Positions 49,621 through 63,166 are shown, counted from the stretch's first letter. The stretch: DNA of 64,000 bases from Istiophorus platypterus (GCA_016859345.1 CM029111.1:8676714-8740713), one strand, 5' to 3'. Notes: generated by a model not told the origin, from the letters alone. Program-made: numbers and translations.

Positions 49621-50254
49621 GTGCTTTCTTTTGATTTCTATATTCACTGTACTATTATTCTTTTTATGAACTTTACATCTTTGCCAGGTGGTGTCACTGT
49701 TGTACCACAATTAGAGCCTAACCAGAGTCAATCAGAAAGTCAGAGCCAGGGAATTTTGGAGTGTGTGTATGTAGTAGTTCCCTATCGTGGTGAGTGTATA
49801 ACTTTAAAATGGTTGGTTATGACTTAGGACATAACCAGCATGAATATATGGGTCTAACTGCAGTATTTAGTCGATATACAATAGGTAAAATAAAAACTGC
49901 ATAAATAGCACAGAAATAATTCATTAACATTGACATTGTATTGATGAAATACTCCTATCATGTGCAAGGCTGATGCAGTTTTTAATTTTTTTTGCACTGG
50001 TCTGTACTATCCTACCAACTTAAGGATGAATTCTGGTTGTACCAGAACATGCACCTTTACTGCTTACTGCTTATTTTGTGCCAACAAACAAAGCCAAAAC
50101 AAACAAACAAATAAGAACACCCATGAGTGAGGTTTGATTACCAAAGAGGCCAAAAAGGGCAACCACTTTAGGGCCCAAGAACTCCAGAGCTCCAAAGAGC
50201 TGCAGGCTTTCCATGCGACAGTAAATCATGACAGGAACTGACATGACCCTCTCC

Positions 50255-50943
50255 ATGTTCAAGAGTCGGCTTAAAACCTTTCTTTTTGACGAAGCTTATA
50301 TTTAGGGCTGACTCAGGCTCTGCTTGAACCATCCCCATGTTATGCTGCTATAGGCCTGGACTGCTGGGGGACTCCCCATAATGCACTGAGCTCCACACTC
50401 CTCCTCTTCCTCTCCGTCTGTAAACATTCATATCCCCTCAATGCTCATTGTGAACTTGACTACTTCTTCTTTCTTGTGGTCTTGTGCTTTCTTGTCATTC
50501 TCCTCCTGTCACTTTCTGTAGGTTTTTTTTCCCTAAGTATTATGGTTATTACAGTAACTATTTTATTTAGTCTTGTTATTATTGTTAACTCTGTTATTAT
50601 AACGATTAGTTTATTCATTTTATTAATAGTCTAATTATTATCATACATATTTCTGTGGTGCCTGTATTGTGCTACGCTCTCTCTCCTCCCTCTTGCCCCC
50701 CCCCCTCCCCTTTCTCTCTCAGCCCTACCGGTCGAGGCAGCCCACCATGAGCTGTGATCTGTTCAACTTTCTACCTGTAAAGAGAGAGTTTATCATTGCT
50801 GCTGTCGCCGAGTGCTCTCTCATGGCAGAATTGTTGGGTCTCTGTAAATAATAACAATAAAGAGTCTGGTGTAGACCCGCTCTATATGAAAAGCGCCCCG
50901 TGAAGATATGGCCCCATGGAAATTAAACCGAACCGAATTGAAT
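50255..50943 (+). mobile_element. 3' end of a non-LTR retroelement (or SINE derived from it)
   Basis: Order of phrases recognised from a very common fish repeat: TTAAAACCTTTCTTTTTGACGA, TATGCTGCTATAGGCCTGGA, CACCATGAGCTGTGATCTG, AGAGTCTGGTGTAGACCCG. The end is an ATTAAACCGAACCGAATTGAA-type tail related to ATTGA repeats. Only the 3' part is present and there is no open reverse transcriptase frame. The family name was not determined. (Motifs shortened where needed.). Confidence 0.5.
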
Positions 50944-51099
50944 GATGAGAGTCTTAAAGTAGTTGCTGCTTTGTTACCTAATTTCAATGCCCATTTATCA
51001 AGAGGGTCCATGTGCTAAAAAAAAAAACAAAGCTGGTCATAAGACATAATCTACACCAGCTTAGTGCTTTTATGTCGCACATTCGTCGTTTCATCATTT

Positions 51100-51450
51100 C
51101 TAATTTCAGGGAGCGAGTCTCGGACAAGGTGGCGCCGTAGAATCAAGAGACCCACCGGAGGACAGGTGAAGGTCCCGGGCGGCGCGTCGGGCAGGACGCA
51201 CCGGGCACATGGCGGAGCAGCGCCGCAGGTGAGCGAGGAGACACCTCGCCAGCTTTACCTGCACCGTGTCTCCGGCTGTCGGGGAGTTCACCTGTTGACG
51301 GCTTTATACCTTAGGCGTTTACCGAGTGACATGGCAGGTACAGGCGCACCCACTCCTCTTTCGGGCGCAGCTGGGCGGCGGGCAGCCATCTTTGTTTTGA
51401 TCTGGAAGCAGAGGCGCAGTGTGGGAAAAGAGGTTAAAATGTCTTTTCTC
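51100..51450 (+). other. Orphan CpG-rich segment with first-exon-like features
   Basis: CpG-dense island of about 350 bases in otherwise AT-rich DNA. On the plus strand, GGGCACATGGCGGAGCAG starts a short frame (MAEQRR) that runs into a strong donor, CGCAG|GTGAGC (51231/51232). On the minus strand AAGATGGCTGCC (YY1-like) starts MAARRPAAPERGVGAPV... up to a donor-like CAG|GTGAAC near 51288. A promoter is plausible; which strand makes a stable transcript is unknown. No partner exon was recognised downstream. Confidence 0.35.
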
Positions 51451-51616
51451 CTCCAGTGAACAGGTGTGTTATTTCCCATCCAGGTGGTTTGAAGATTCTT
51501 CGGAGATTCCAGTGATAACTTCAGAACAAAGGTGGGTGGTTTTAGACGAGCTACTGGGTTTTTCCCAAACATGGCAGGTTAATGAACTCCTGGAGCAACC
51601 TCTTGTTACATCTTTG

Positions 51617-51620
<4 letters not shown>

Positions 51621-51670
<50 letters not shown>

Positions 51671-51671
51671 T
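51621..51671. repeat. (AT)n(AC)n microsatellite
   Basis: About 17 AT units followed by 8 AC units. Confidence 0.95.
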
Positions 51672-51795
51672 TGGTGGTTTACAAGTTACAACTACCTAAA
51701 ACTAGGGCAGGCAAATAAACAATCCTGCAATAAATATCATGTTCAGCTTTTGGCAAAACTGTATTGGATATTAGTTGTTTCAATTTTATAGACAA

Positions 51796-51970
51796 TTTGG
51801 AGGATGTAGTTTGTGGTGTTATTGGATTCCAGACCGGTATCAGGTGGTTTTTTTTTTTTTTTTAATTATTATTTTCTCCAATCAGTTTATATCAATGAGG
51901 CTAAATAAAAGAAACACCTCTCTGTATAAGGCAATGCATTTCAACAGCACCACAAACTACATCCTCCAAA
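51796..51970. repeat. 23-bp perfect inverted repeat with 129-bp spacer
   Basis: TTTGGAGGATGTAGTTTGTG plus GTG (51796-51818) is repeated as its exact reverse complement at 51948-51970. The spacer holds a T run and AT-rich DNA. It could be the termini of a small unknown element or a stem-loop. Confidence 0.85.
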
Positions 51971-52224
51971 ATAATCATATGGTTGAATCAACACCTCTCT
52001 AAAACCTTTTCAATAAAAAAGGAGAACATTATAACCCTCCTGATGGTAGGAATTATTGCAGGACAATTGTATTGGACTGCATTAGTTTTAGCCACCCTGC
52101 TATATTGTGTAGTTAATGTTACTGCCCAAATCCAATTTCTGATATTTTGTTTAATATTTAAAGCTTAATACAGTTTGGGTATTTGCAAATTAACCAATTT
52201 GTATAATAATTTAGCAAAAGTTCA

Positions 52225-52975
52225 AAGTTAAGTTATTGAACAACAAGAAAAATGCTTTCATATAGTAAAATAAAAATACAGACATGCAGTGAATGCTTAT
52301 TGGCACCCTTCTGATGAATTTGAAGTAGTTTCTCAACCAAAAAAGACTCACCTGTGCCTAATTTTTAGTGATCACATGACCTGAATTAACCAGCAAATGA
52401 TGGTTTTACTGCATTAAAATGGGCTGATTGTTCCATTTCTTTTTCACAATGGTGAATACAACAGAGCTGTCAGAAATGAGAGCATAAGAAATACTATTAC
52501 CAATAAACATTACAATTCCAAAAGGCAGTTGCAAAGCATCTTAAAATCCCTTTTTAATCAGGAAATTTCAATGTCATAAACTGTTAAGACTGTAGGTGAC
52601 ATGTGAAGCCCATAAGGAGAGGAACTCCCTACTTACAGTAAAAAAGTTAGGGAGGTTCTATCATGCTGTGAAGCTGCTTTGCTGCCTCTGGTACTGGGGC
52701 AATGAATGTATCAAAGGAACGATGAAATCCGAAGATTACCAAGACATTTTAACGTGAAATGTAATACCCATTGTCAGAAAACTAGGTTTGAGGTAAAGGA
52801 CTTGGTTATTTCAGCAGGACAACAACCCAAAACACACATTGAGCAGCACAAAGCATGGTTGAAAATGAAAAGATGGACTGTTTTAAACTACCCATTAATG
52901 AGCCCTGACATAAAACCCACTGAAAACCTTTGTGTCACTGTTGAATTGTTATTTTGTTCAATTTAATCATATGTG
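52225..52975 (+). mobile_element. Decayed Tc1-like transposon
   Basis: Non-coding relic. Near 52809-52859 it translates to FQQDNNPKHT, the conserved second catalytic-Asp region of Tc1-type transposases. After a frameshift, YPLMSPDIKPTENL follows, corresponding to the SPDLNPIE motif. Earlier parts (52440-52700) resemble the N-terminal DNA-binding half but are broken by stops and indels. Terminal repeats were not resolved. Non-functional. Confidence 0.7.
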
Positions 52976-54104
52976 GTATTAAAAAGGTCCAAAAAAGACT
53001 TAAATTTAACTTTGTGAACCCTGTAGAAACCCTGTGTGTAGCTCTGGGTTAGATTTCATGGAAAATAAAAATGGAGAGAGCTTAATTTGCTTTATGCCTC
53101 AAAATGGGAAAAATGCTACTGTTCTTCGGACATAAAAGGAACAAAAACGATTCAAGGTTCCCACAATTACATATGTGCTAAGTGAAAAATAACTTCCATC
53201 ATGTTCAGCCTCTCCAGAAGCCATAGAGAGAGGACCACAAAAAAGTTAATTTCTAACTCCAACAAGCTTTAGATTCAGGGTCAGCTCTCAGCTAGAAAAC
53301 TTGAGGCCAAATCTAAACGGCCATTTCTGGGCATGTTTTGATTTGTTTTTGGCCTGTTAAAAATATAGTTACATTTAAAGATGCAGTTGTAGCCTTCAGT
53401 TATAGCACAAATGTTACTTACCCCTGTGTTTCAACTTTGTTCACTTGAGGCAGGTTGTTTCTGTAGCATACTTATTATTTTGAAATAGGCTTTTTACCCA
53501 TCCTCTGTCTTTTACATTGTTTGGTTTTAGAATTGTACTTCAGATGCAGGTCAATGCAGCCGCCTCTCGTCAGATACCAAAATGAAATTGAAAACCTCCT
53601 GAGATGGAGTTTGAGGTTGAATGGTAAAGTGATGGGGCAGTTGAGGGAAGATTAAATCCATGTCTACATACGGTAGCAGCACAGTTTGACCATAGCCACT
53701 GTCAAATGGTGACTGGCTTTATGCAAACAGATGCCTTTTTCTGGATCCTAAAATAACATAGATAATTTACAGTGGTTGAGTCTAAAATTCTTCTGTACCT
53801 ATCCAGTGGAGGGCAGTAGAGGGACTCTCTCTCCATGGTCTTCCTCCAAAAGCCAGCAACTGGAGGTAGAGGGGGGTTGAAAATAAGTGGGCATTTCAGC
53901 AGATGTGTGTGTGTGTCCCTGTTCTCTTAGTTTACGGTTGCTCACCTTAAGGCATGTCTTACCAGCTTTCTTCGCTGTTTGTGACACAGCTCATTGTTAC
54001 CCTGCAGACCTTCACATTTAACCTTAAAGGGACACTAAAATGAGGTAACTGGCCATTTGCACAAGGATATCCTCTATGGGATATACTACTCAAATATATT
54101 TTGA

Positions 54105-54392
54105 CATAGAATGTCAAAAAATATTGAAAAAAGCCCATGTGATTTACAAGAACCTCAAGTAATGTATTCAATATGCTTGTTTCAACCAGCCAACAGTCCA
54201 AAACCCAAATATATTTCATTAACTATCATAGGACAAAGAAAAAGCAGCAAAACTGCATATTTGGGATACTCAAATCAGGCACTATGTGGCATTTTAGCTT
54301 GGAAAATGTTTAAAACCACTGATGAAAATATTTCCAGATTTAAATTTTTTTGCAATCCACTAATTGATTATTCAGCTTATTGTTATAGCTGT
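54105..54392. mobile_element. MITE-like repeat, copy D
   Basis: Holds interior phrases of the same family: CCAACAGTCCAAAACCCAAA, ATAGGACAAAGAAAAAGCAGC, and CTAATTGATTATTCAGC near the end. The left end is truncated. Confidence 0.65.
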
Positions 54393-56569
54393 GCTTGCAA
54401 AAACTAAGAGATAACTAATATGGGCACATTAATGAATCAGTATTGATCATCTTGGTGTTCTGCAGTAGTGCTCCTTTACAGAGTGAATATATGCTCACAT
54501 CCAAAAAAATGGAAATCTCATTTATATGTTTTTTGATGTTAAGAGTTTAGTTGACTGTGTGTTGCTGGCAGAAAGTAGATGTACTGAGGAGACAATCAGT
54601 TATTGTAGGAACGGAAAAGCAGCACTTACCTTCATAGCACAGTCAATGTTAGTATGTCTAAAGGCGATGTAAGGTGTGTGTGGACTGCTGTTTTGGTCTT
54701 TGGGTCCGTTACCTCAGAGCTGCAGATGGAGTAATCTCTCAGTGGAAATTAAGTGATGTGTATTTAACAGGCACTGGGCCTCAACACTGCATGACAATTA
54801 ACCAGGTGTTCAGGCTATTGTTAAATCTATTGACTGAAGTTACCTGAAATCTAGAGACTATTCCTCAGCCACCTATGACCAATTCAGTTAAAATCTGCCA
54901 AAACTTGCACATGTCTGCAACACAGCATTTCTTACTCCACACTATTTACAGTACAGAGTATGGTAACCTATAGTGGTCAATTTGGAAATAATGATTTTTC
55001 TCTTGTGTAAATTAATCAGAAATGGTTGTTGGTTACAGTGCAATTAAGTGCAGTAATTAGGCATTAACCGTATCAATTAAGAAGCAATACGAAGTACAGC
55101 ATACAAATTAGTCAATCACGACTGAATATCCCACTTCCCTAAATACTTAATTCGCAAAACACAGATCGTCTTTCAATACTTATATTTCGCCAGAGCTTAA
55201 CATTTGCCTGGCTACCTGAGTCATCCAGTTTTGTGCCTATTTCAACCATTTAATCTGACAGTTTACCTCCTATCGGCAGACACTTTTCCTGTACTTAATA
55301 ATGCTTTATACAATTTTCTTCTGTGACAAAGGGATTTTAAGTATTGTAACGTATTGTCTTATAGAGTAATCTACCAGACTGTGGTAATCTTTTCTTGAAC
55401 TCAGTTGATATAAGGAATGGAAAGTTTTCTGGTTCAAAGATAAACATCTTTCAGAACCAACAAACTGAATAAACATGTGAAAGCTGTTAAGAAAATCTGA
55501 GTGTTACTGAATTCATTATCTTTAATTACACTTATTGTATCATGAATTTTATTTTGCCTTATTTCTTAACATGGGGCATACTCTTTGTGACATCCCTCTC
55601 AGTGTCTGTACTAGAGAACTAACAAAGACATCTGTCGAAATATAGTTGATTGTTCATGTTGCTTTTCTATCACTAAGAAATGGGTGCAGTTGCGTTGCGT
55701 TATTGTCGCTGCAGTTGTATCAAAATCTTTCCACCACGTTGTAAGCTTTGGCAACAACTGTTGCATCCTATTGTTGGACCCTGCCTCTTATTTAGTAAAG
55801 CAATTAGTCATTGTTAACAAATTGAACTCAAACTGATTTACATGAACTGTTGAGTTTTTTTTTTTTTTTATCAGACACAATATTATTGTTAATTAAACAA
55901 GGCATGAATTATGTCATGCATCTTTGGGATGGTTTGTTTAATCACATTATCTCATAAAGGGGTTTTGTCTTCTGTCTTATGTATCTTGTTTGCCCTATAT
56001 TTTAGGGATCCTTGAAAGTGAGGCAAGTAAAGTTATGGTGCATTGGTTTCAGTGTCATCTGACAGGAAGGATATGTCTCCCTACTTGCTATGTTTTAAGG
56101 ACAACAAAACAAGTAAGAGAAGACTGGCTAAATTTCTAAATGTGTTTTTCAGTTCCACTCAGTTGCCCATTAGTGTTGTGTAACTACATATATGTGAGGT
56201 GACAGCCGGAGGTATTAGTGATTAATCACATTCATGTGACTTGGTCGAGGCAGCATTTTGAACAAGTTGTGTCTATGTGGTTCAGTGTTCCTCACCATAT
56301 TTCAGTACTGTCAAAAAATCATTGACATGCTCTACCCAATTCAAAGAATGTTTAACTGTTTCTGAACGGTTTGATGGGAAAGCAAGTCATGTGTGAATTG
56401 TAATTACCCCTGTTCAAAGTTTGGACATGTTTTGAAAGAAAACAGTGTGGTTAATATTTCTCCCCACAATGAGCAAGTAGTATTAAGTGTTAGCTCCCAG
56501 TTTTTAGAGGATCTTACTTGTTGAGGGGATTCATCCTAAATTTTGTTAGTGTAGGATTGTAGGTTATGG

Positions 56570-56571
<2 letters not shown>

Positions 56572-56623
<52 letters not shown>

Positions 56624-56625
56624 CC
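56572..56625. repeat. (TA)n microsatellite
   Basis: About 22 TA units followed by a few CA units. Confidence 0.95.
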
Positions 56626-57049
56626 AGAGACAGTATAAAATATTGCAAAAAAAATGAGCTGGACAGCTTTATGGCAATAGAGGATTTTGACACGATTTTT
56701 GCATTAACTTGATGGGAAATTTTGATTTGTCAGGCATTTGATTTTTTAGATTAGCCAGAAACAGGCGGTCCAGTCTTGCTGTTTTATTCATAAATGTTTG
56801 AGTATATGCACATGAGAGGTTCATGACATAACATTAGGAATCATAGCTTGAACCCAGTGATGGTTAAGCACAAGTTTCCTGGCTTGTAAACTGGCAAAGG
56901 GAAAGGGATAAGCATATATTCAAAAACTAACATACATGGAAACTATAATATTTTATAACATACTGCCTTATATTTTTTATTTAATCTATCAAAGAAGGAA
57001 AAATAAGATAAATTGGGAACTACCAAGTGTCCTCTACTGTGTGTGTTTT

Positions 57050-57352
57050 AGGACTGCAGCTAAAGATGATTTTCTTTTTTCATTATCACTTAATCTGCTG
57101 GTTACATTTTTCAATTAACTAATTATTCATGAATTCAGGATATTCAGGATAAGAAAAGTCTCCATAACCATCTACATGTGTCCGATGACATCTTCACATT
57201 GGTTGTTTTGTTTAACTTCTAGCATAAACCCCAAATATATTCAGTTTACTTTCATAGAAGACTGAAAAAACAAGTAGATATTTACATATTAGCAGTCGAA
57301 TAACTGAATAAGTGCTTGTCGACTGACTAATTGACAAATTGTTTCAGCTCTA
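57050..57352. mobile_element. MITE-like repeat, copy E (both ends visible)
   Basis: Runs from AGGACTGCAGCTAAAGATGA to TTGTTTCAGCTCTAG, imperfect inverted ends. Between them are the family phrases TTCAATTAACTAATTATTCA, ATAAACCCCAAATATATTCA and TCGACTGACTAATTGACAAA. At about 300 bp with both termini, it is the best reference copy in the window. Confidence 0.7.
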
Positions 57353-60300
57353 GTTTGTTGAGCAAGATGGAGAGAGAATTATTTTATCATTCATCTGCAA
57401 AATCATGAAGAATTATATTGCTATATTTCTGTATTCATTAACAGAAGATGACATTAAGTTCTATACATAGCGTGTAGACGTGATCATTTCTTAGAACGTT
57501 TGCTACTATGGCATGAACAAAAAGCTGTATTTCCAAGTGGCTGTATGCATGAAAAAAAAAAAAAAACTAAGAGATTTCAAGCATGGGAGGAATTTTTACA
57601 TTTGGGAGGGAGGATGCAATCAGTAGCTTGGGACTCGCGGAGGCCTCCTCGGGTGACAAATTGAAAGTGTCTCGGTCTAGTTTATAGCCCTGATCAGGTC
57701 AAACGAAAAATATTGGAGGTCTGGGTGAGGAGACAGGCCCGCCTGGTGCAGATAAATGGACTGATCATTTCTTATTGAGAAACAATTCCTAAAAGGTAGT
57801 TTACTGTGTGACTGGGGAAGCGGCGAGCGGAGAGCAGAACACGCACCCACTGCTCCCTCCCTGACCCTTCCTCCACTGCCGGAATTAAATGGATAGAGAG
57901 AACGCGTGTTTCTGATGGCACTCCTCCGCCAGAGAGACACACCATTTGTTATGAAGTAGGGGTTCTGATGAAGTGTAGGGAGCTCCTCTTTCTTTTTTCC
58001 CCCCTTTTTTCATCCTTCCTTTCTCAGGCACTACAAGGCCGGCCTTCAGTCTGCTTCACATGAAATGGATGGAAGGAGCCGATTGAATTTTACACTCCCC
58101 TGGTCATGATTAATGTGTTTGGTGTGGGGCGTCTTGTCTGTGAAACTCCACTACCACTAGCTGGTGCTCAAGCTCCTTCATGGCTGTAGCCTAATAACTT
58201 TGCTAAGGGGATAACTGCAGGGGGGTAGCTTTTAAAGTGGGGCAGTTTTGTTTAAGAAAGCAGTCCTCTCATAGCCTGCAACCCCTTTAACTCCTTTCCC
58301 CTTGTGTTAATATAAAATCTCTGCTCCTGCTCACTGGCTCGTTATTGCTTCACGGTCAGTTTCTCAGTATGCCCTGTACTCAGTGTTACTTGGCAGGCTG
58401 TGCTGTAAATGTCAATTTATCACTTAACCCATTGTTAAAGGATGAGAGAAATAATAAAGGATGCAAATTCATGTTGGGGGGGTTCCTTGTTTATACTTTT
58501 TATCAGTCTTTTACAGCAGCTTAAAAATGTGAAGAGAAAAGCACTAAAGTGCTAATCAACACAGAGAATTGCAATAGCTAATTTTTCTACAGGACATAAA
58601 CTTCAAATAAACACAGGAGTTTCGAGGCGATAAGATAATTGTATTATCCTGTGAATTAGAAAATGAAGCCAGTATCATGACATGTACAGATCAAGCCAGA
58701 CATCCTCAAAACATGTGGTGATAAGGGACCCATATTTAACTGCATTAATGGCAGTAAGGCTGGAAGTAACAGAGTGGATTTACAGAAGTGCTTTAGATGA
58801 GGGATCAATAAAGAGGTAACTGAGTGGATGAGCCAGACTAAGCAGGAATAGGAGCAGGTTTAATTTTGCATAAATAATGTAGTCTGAGAAGAGCAAGGTA
58901 GATAGAGGCAATGCAGCCAGATACCAGACCCATCTTTCTTTTAGTCATTCGTTTTTTTCCCCCATCATTCAAATGGTGTTTATTTCATTTTATCTCTAAT
59001 TTCTACATCATTTTTTTGGTCTCTATTTTGTTTCAGTCACAGTCATGTTTCCTCATCACCGCTGTTCATCCATTTCTTCTTTAATTTTGCCATCTACACA
59101 CATCACACATGTTCATACAGTTATAGCCCAATAGAAGCCCTTTAAGTGGATTGTATGTTGCCATGCTGGAACTCCCAGTGCATCCTCTTCTGTAGTCCAA
59201 ACCCTGCTTCGATCATCAGGACTTCAGCCGATGATGGATGGAGCTGTCTGCCTCCAGGTTGTCGTAGCATCTGTTGCATGGTGGTCTCTCTACCCTGCTT
59301 TGTCGATGCTTGCATGCACATAGATTGGTCTCCGCCACCGTTAGGGGAAATGATGGAAAATGAGAAACGAAAACCTACCTTTCAGCACAGTCCTCCTACG
59401 GTTTTGAATTGTGTTTGTCTTATCTTGCATATCATTGGTGATAAAGTGAACCGGTAGGGTTGTTTTGGGATGATATTTTACTAAGTCTCATTAAAAGATC
59501 TTATCTAGCTCCCCTTTAGCTTGACCTAAGCTGACACTTATCAGAATGGGTGTATGTGGTTGAAATGGATTAAAGTTGGCTGGAAGGTCCATCCTCTACT
59601 TAAAGTGGGGGAAGGCGAAGAAGTATAGCAGGAGAGGGGATAACTGGAGATAAAAACAATGGGAGAGTGACGCAGGGAGGGATGGCTGAATGAGGGAGAA
59701 ATCAATAGGAAATCAGTGTTTGGGGAGGGCCTGTCGTTTATCAGGTGACATGGTTAAACAGCGTTACGGCACTAAAAGTGAGAAAAATATGGGCCATCCC
59801 CATGCTGGTATTGATCACAGCGGAATGGGGCGGCAGAAGGCCGAAGCCACTAATAAAATAAGACGTATCTGAGTGGGAATCAGCCAGGGATCGATGGGCA
59901 CGGTGATCAAGGCCAAAAACATCTTCACTGGGATTTAAACTTGTTCTGCTGCCCTGTGCCCCCCTTATACACCTCTGGTTTGATGGAAGTGCTAGGGTCA
60001 CAGAGAGGCCCTTCAGTCTGGACTTAGCTGATCTAAAAAGACTTGTGAAAGACGAAGTGGAGTAAAAGCACGAATTAGATGAGAAAACTTTAGGGAAGAT
60101 TGAGCTAGAGAAAATGTGCTCTTTATCTTACTCATGCTTTAATTTATATTAAACATAAGTACTTTTTTCCTGATCTATACTGTAATTTTTTTTCTGTCTA
60201 GCATGGTGACAAAATGTCTCTTTTAAACTGGTATTCAGATCCTTTTATTCACTACTTTTGTAGAGAGCATACTTTCATTGGATATGCCTGTACCATCATT

Positions 60301-63065
60301 ACTCGCCTGGATTTTGAGATTCATCTCAGTCTATATCAGATTGGACAGGTAGTTGTGCCAAACAGTGTTCTCTAGAGTCCCATTTTCAATGGGGGTTCAT
60401 TTCTGAGCTTTGGATTGATGGACGTTTGGGTGTTGACTATATGTTTGGTTTGCTACCTCTGTTGCTGAGATGTGAGCAGTGGCACCAGTTTGACATTGTA
60501 CTGGGCACTGACGTATTGTTCTTTGTGTACCCGTTTCTCTTTCCCTCAGTACCTACTGGTCTCAGTGCCTACTGCTGAGACCCTGTCCTCACCTTGGTGG
60601 CATAGTTTGAAAACAAATCTTTTCCTCATTACTTTGGCCTTCAAATCAAAACTGTTTCCAATTTCAAATAAGTCCTCTAGAGTAGATAATCTATATACTA
60701 GTCTTGTAATGAGACAAGAAAAACAAAGCTTTTTCAAAATAATAACGTGTGCTGATTTGCACAGGTATTTATACTTGTTGAAATACTGAGGCATACTTAT
60801 TACATTTTTTCACAACATAATCGATACAAATAAATTACATAAATATGAATGAGTAAATTAGTGGATTAGTGATTTTAAGAGTGGGGCTATAATACAAACA
60901 TATCTGAATTTTAATTTTTTTTTCTTTCATTTAAACAAAAAAAAAATTTTACTTGAGGTGAAAGTCACTAGTTATTTATGCAAGAAACTGTATGATTCTG
61001 GGCAGCCCAGCTTTTATTCCAGATAGTGAAGTGAGAGTTAGTTCTTTAGCTGTGGTCATCCCAAAGGAAATGAATGCATTTAACTTAATTTATGTTTCTA
61101 GTGATTTGATTGCTGGTGCGAGTGCAGCAGGAACAACTAATGACTTTTTAGGGCCATAAGGAAACCCAAAATAAATGATTACGAAGAGGAGGCGGCATCA
61201 GAATGAATTTTAACCTGCGAAGACCAAGCAGAGTAAGAGAGCTGTGTCCATCCCATGAAAATAATTTTTGCATGGAAATAGTGTTTAGTGTTTATTTATA
61301 GAACAGCCATAGCCTATTTTCACTGTACCACGATGCAGCTATCTCCATGCTTCTTACCAGGTGGGGCTCTAACCAGCTGATGAGTACTTGGTTTTTGCTA
61401 AAAGTTGCACTTTGTATTGAGAACAAAGAGTCCAAATTTAGGTTCCTCAGACAAGAGAGTTATTTGCCTCTTGCTCTTGTTTAAGTGCTGTTAATCTGCG
61501 GGGGTACTGTTACACAGTATCCCCCATAACTATGACAAAATCAACATGCAGGCCAGACTCTGCTTAATTCAAATAAGTCTGGGAAATAATCTGCCCTAAT
61601 ATATGTGTTAAAGATAATATAAATGTGAAAGGTAGGTATGAAAGTTTGGAGGGTTTTCTGGTTTGCCACATTGACTGTTGCCGGTGCTCTTTTGTCAAGA
61701 ACAATGGGAGTCTCTCATTTTTCTCTGTCTTTATCTTCATCTGCCCTCATCTAAAAGCTGCTGTGTTGATGCCATCATGCAAGAGGATTTTCCTCAAAAT
61801 GGGCCATAAGAACGAGAGAAACCACTGAAATCACTTCATGTGGCTACTTAACATCTGGCAGTAGGCAGAAAAGCCTAGAGAAGGAGGGTTTTAATATTAT
61901 TCCAGTTTGTTATTTCTGTTCTAGCATTGGAGCAATGCTCTAAATAAACAAAAATCTCTATACAGACCAGTTTTCTAACTGCTTCCCGATCCCCCTCCTC
62001 TTCTCTCCGCATTTATTGCACACCAGATGGTACAAGAATGATTCTCTGAAACAGATAAGATAGCAGAGGTGCTAACAGAGAAGTTGAGGCCTTTTGTCCA
62101 AGGGCACACCCATTCCAGTAATTTGAAAACCTCCTCCATTGTTTATGAGGAAGTAAATGTACACAAAAACAGATGTCAGTGAGCTAACTTTTCCCAAGTG
62201 TGAATGGGGACATTGGATGTTCTTTGTCTTTCAACCCTATCTAAACTATGTCTGCTTTCTTAACTCAGTATATCTTTCAACATCACATACATAAAACTAA
62301 AAAAACAGTCAAATATGTAAAAACCACTGGCCAGCTGCTGTAGTTCTTGGAAAGTTCTGGTCACTGCTGGACGGTCAATCTTTCATCATGTCGATCCAAG
62401 AGCTGCTGTTCACAGGATTTGGAAGGAGGTTTCCTGTGCTGAGCAAAAATGCCAACTGGCTAGTGTAGTTCAGGGGCAGTGTCAATGGACAGCAGAGGGC
62501 TTGACAGAAATGTGAATAGTTCAGAATTTTGTTGAGGACAGTGAAGTTACATGCACTATAGAAGACTTACGGGGGGGGAAGCAAGGGGAATTATCAAACA
62601 CCCAATGGCCTGAATCAGTATCAGTAATAGATAGTGTATTTTCTTTTATCTCCACATTTTTCCAAGCCTCTTACTGCAGAATGTTTAACAAGTTCTTCAA
62701 GTCAGAGACGACTGAAGAGAGAGCATAGTGTGACAAATAGCAGCAGATCATGCAGAAAATGTGCAATGCTAAACATCAGTTTCACTGCACATGGGAGAAA
62801 TTGTGTGTTTGTGCAGTGTTTGCTGTCCTAGGAGTTCTGGTAGGGAAGTTAGGAAAAAAAACAGGGTCACTCTCACAGCTGGGGACTTGGAATTGAATAC
62901 ATGGCTTCATTTTCACAGTTTAAAAAAATTATGTTGAGGAGGGCAAAAAATCTTGCTGGGGTTTTGAATTTCTTTTGATGTGTCCTGACGACGATTATGA
63001 AATCCAATAAAAACTAATTAGGAAATTAGGAGGCAGATCAATATGGTTTGCTCTGGTGGGGCATG

Positions 63066-63069
<4 letters not shown>

Positions 63070-63130
<61 letters not shown>

Positions 63131-63166
63131 TGTGTGTGTGTGTGTGTCTGTGTGTGTGTGTGTGTG
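63070..63166. repeat. (GT)n microsatellite, ~97 bp
   Basis: Nearly pure GT repeat with two TCTG interruptions. Long valine/cysteine or threonine/histidine open frames across it are artefacts of the repeat. Confidence 0.97.
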
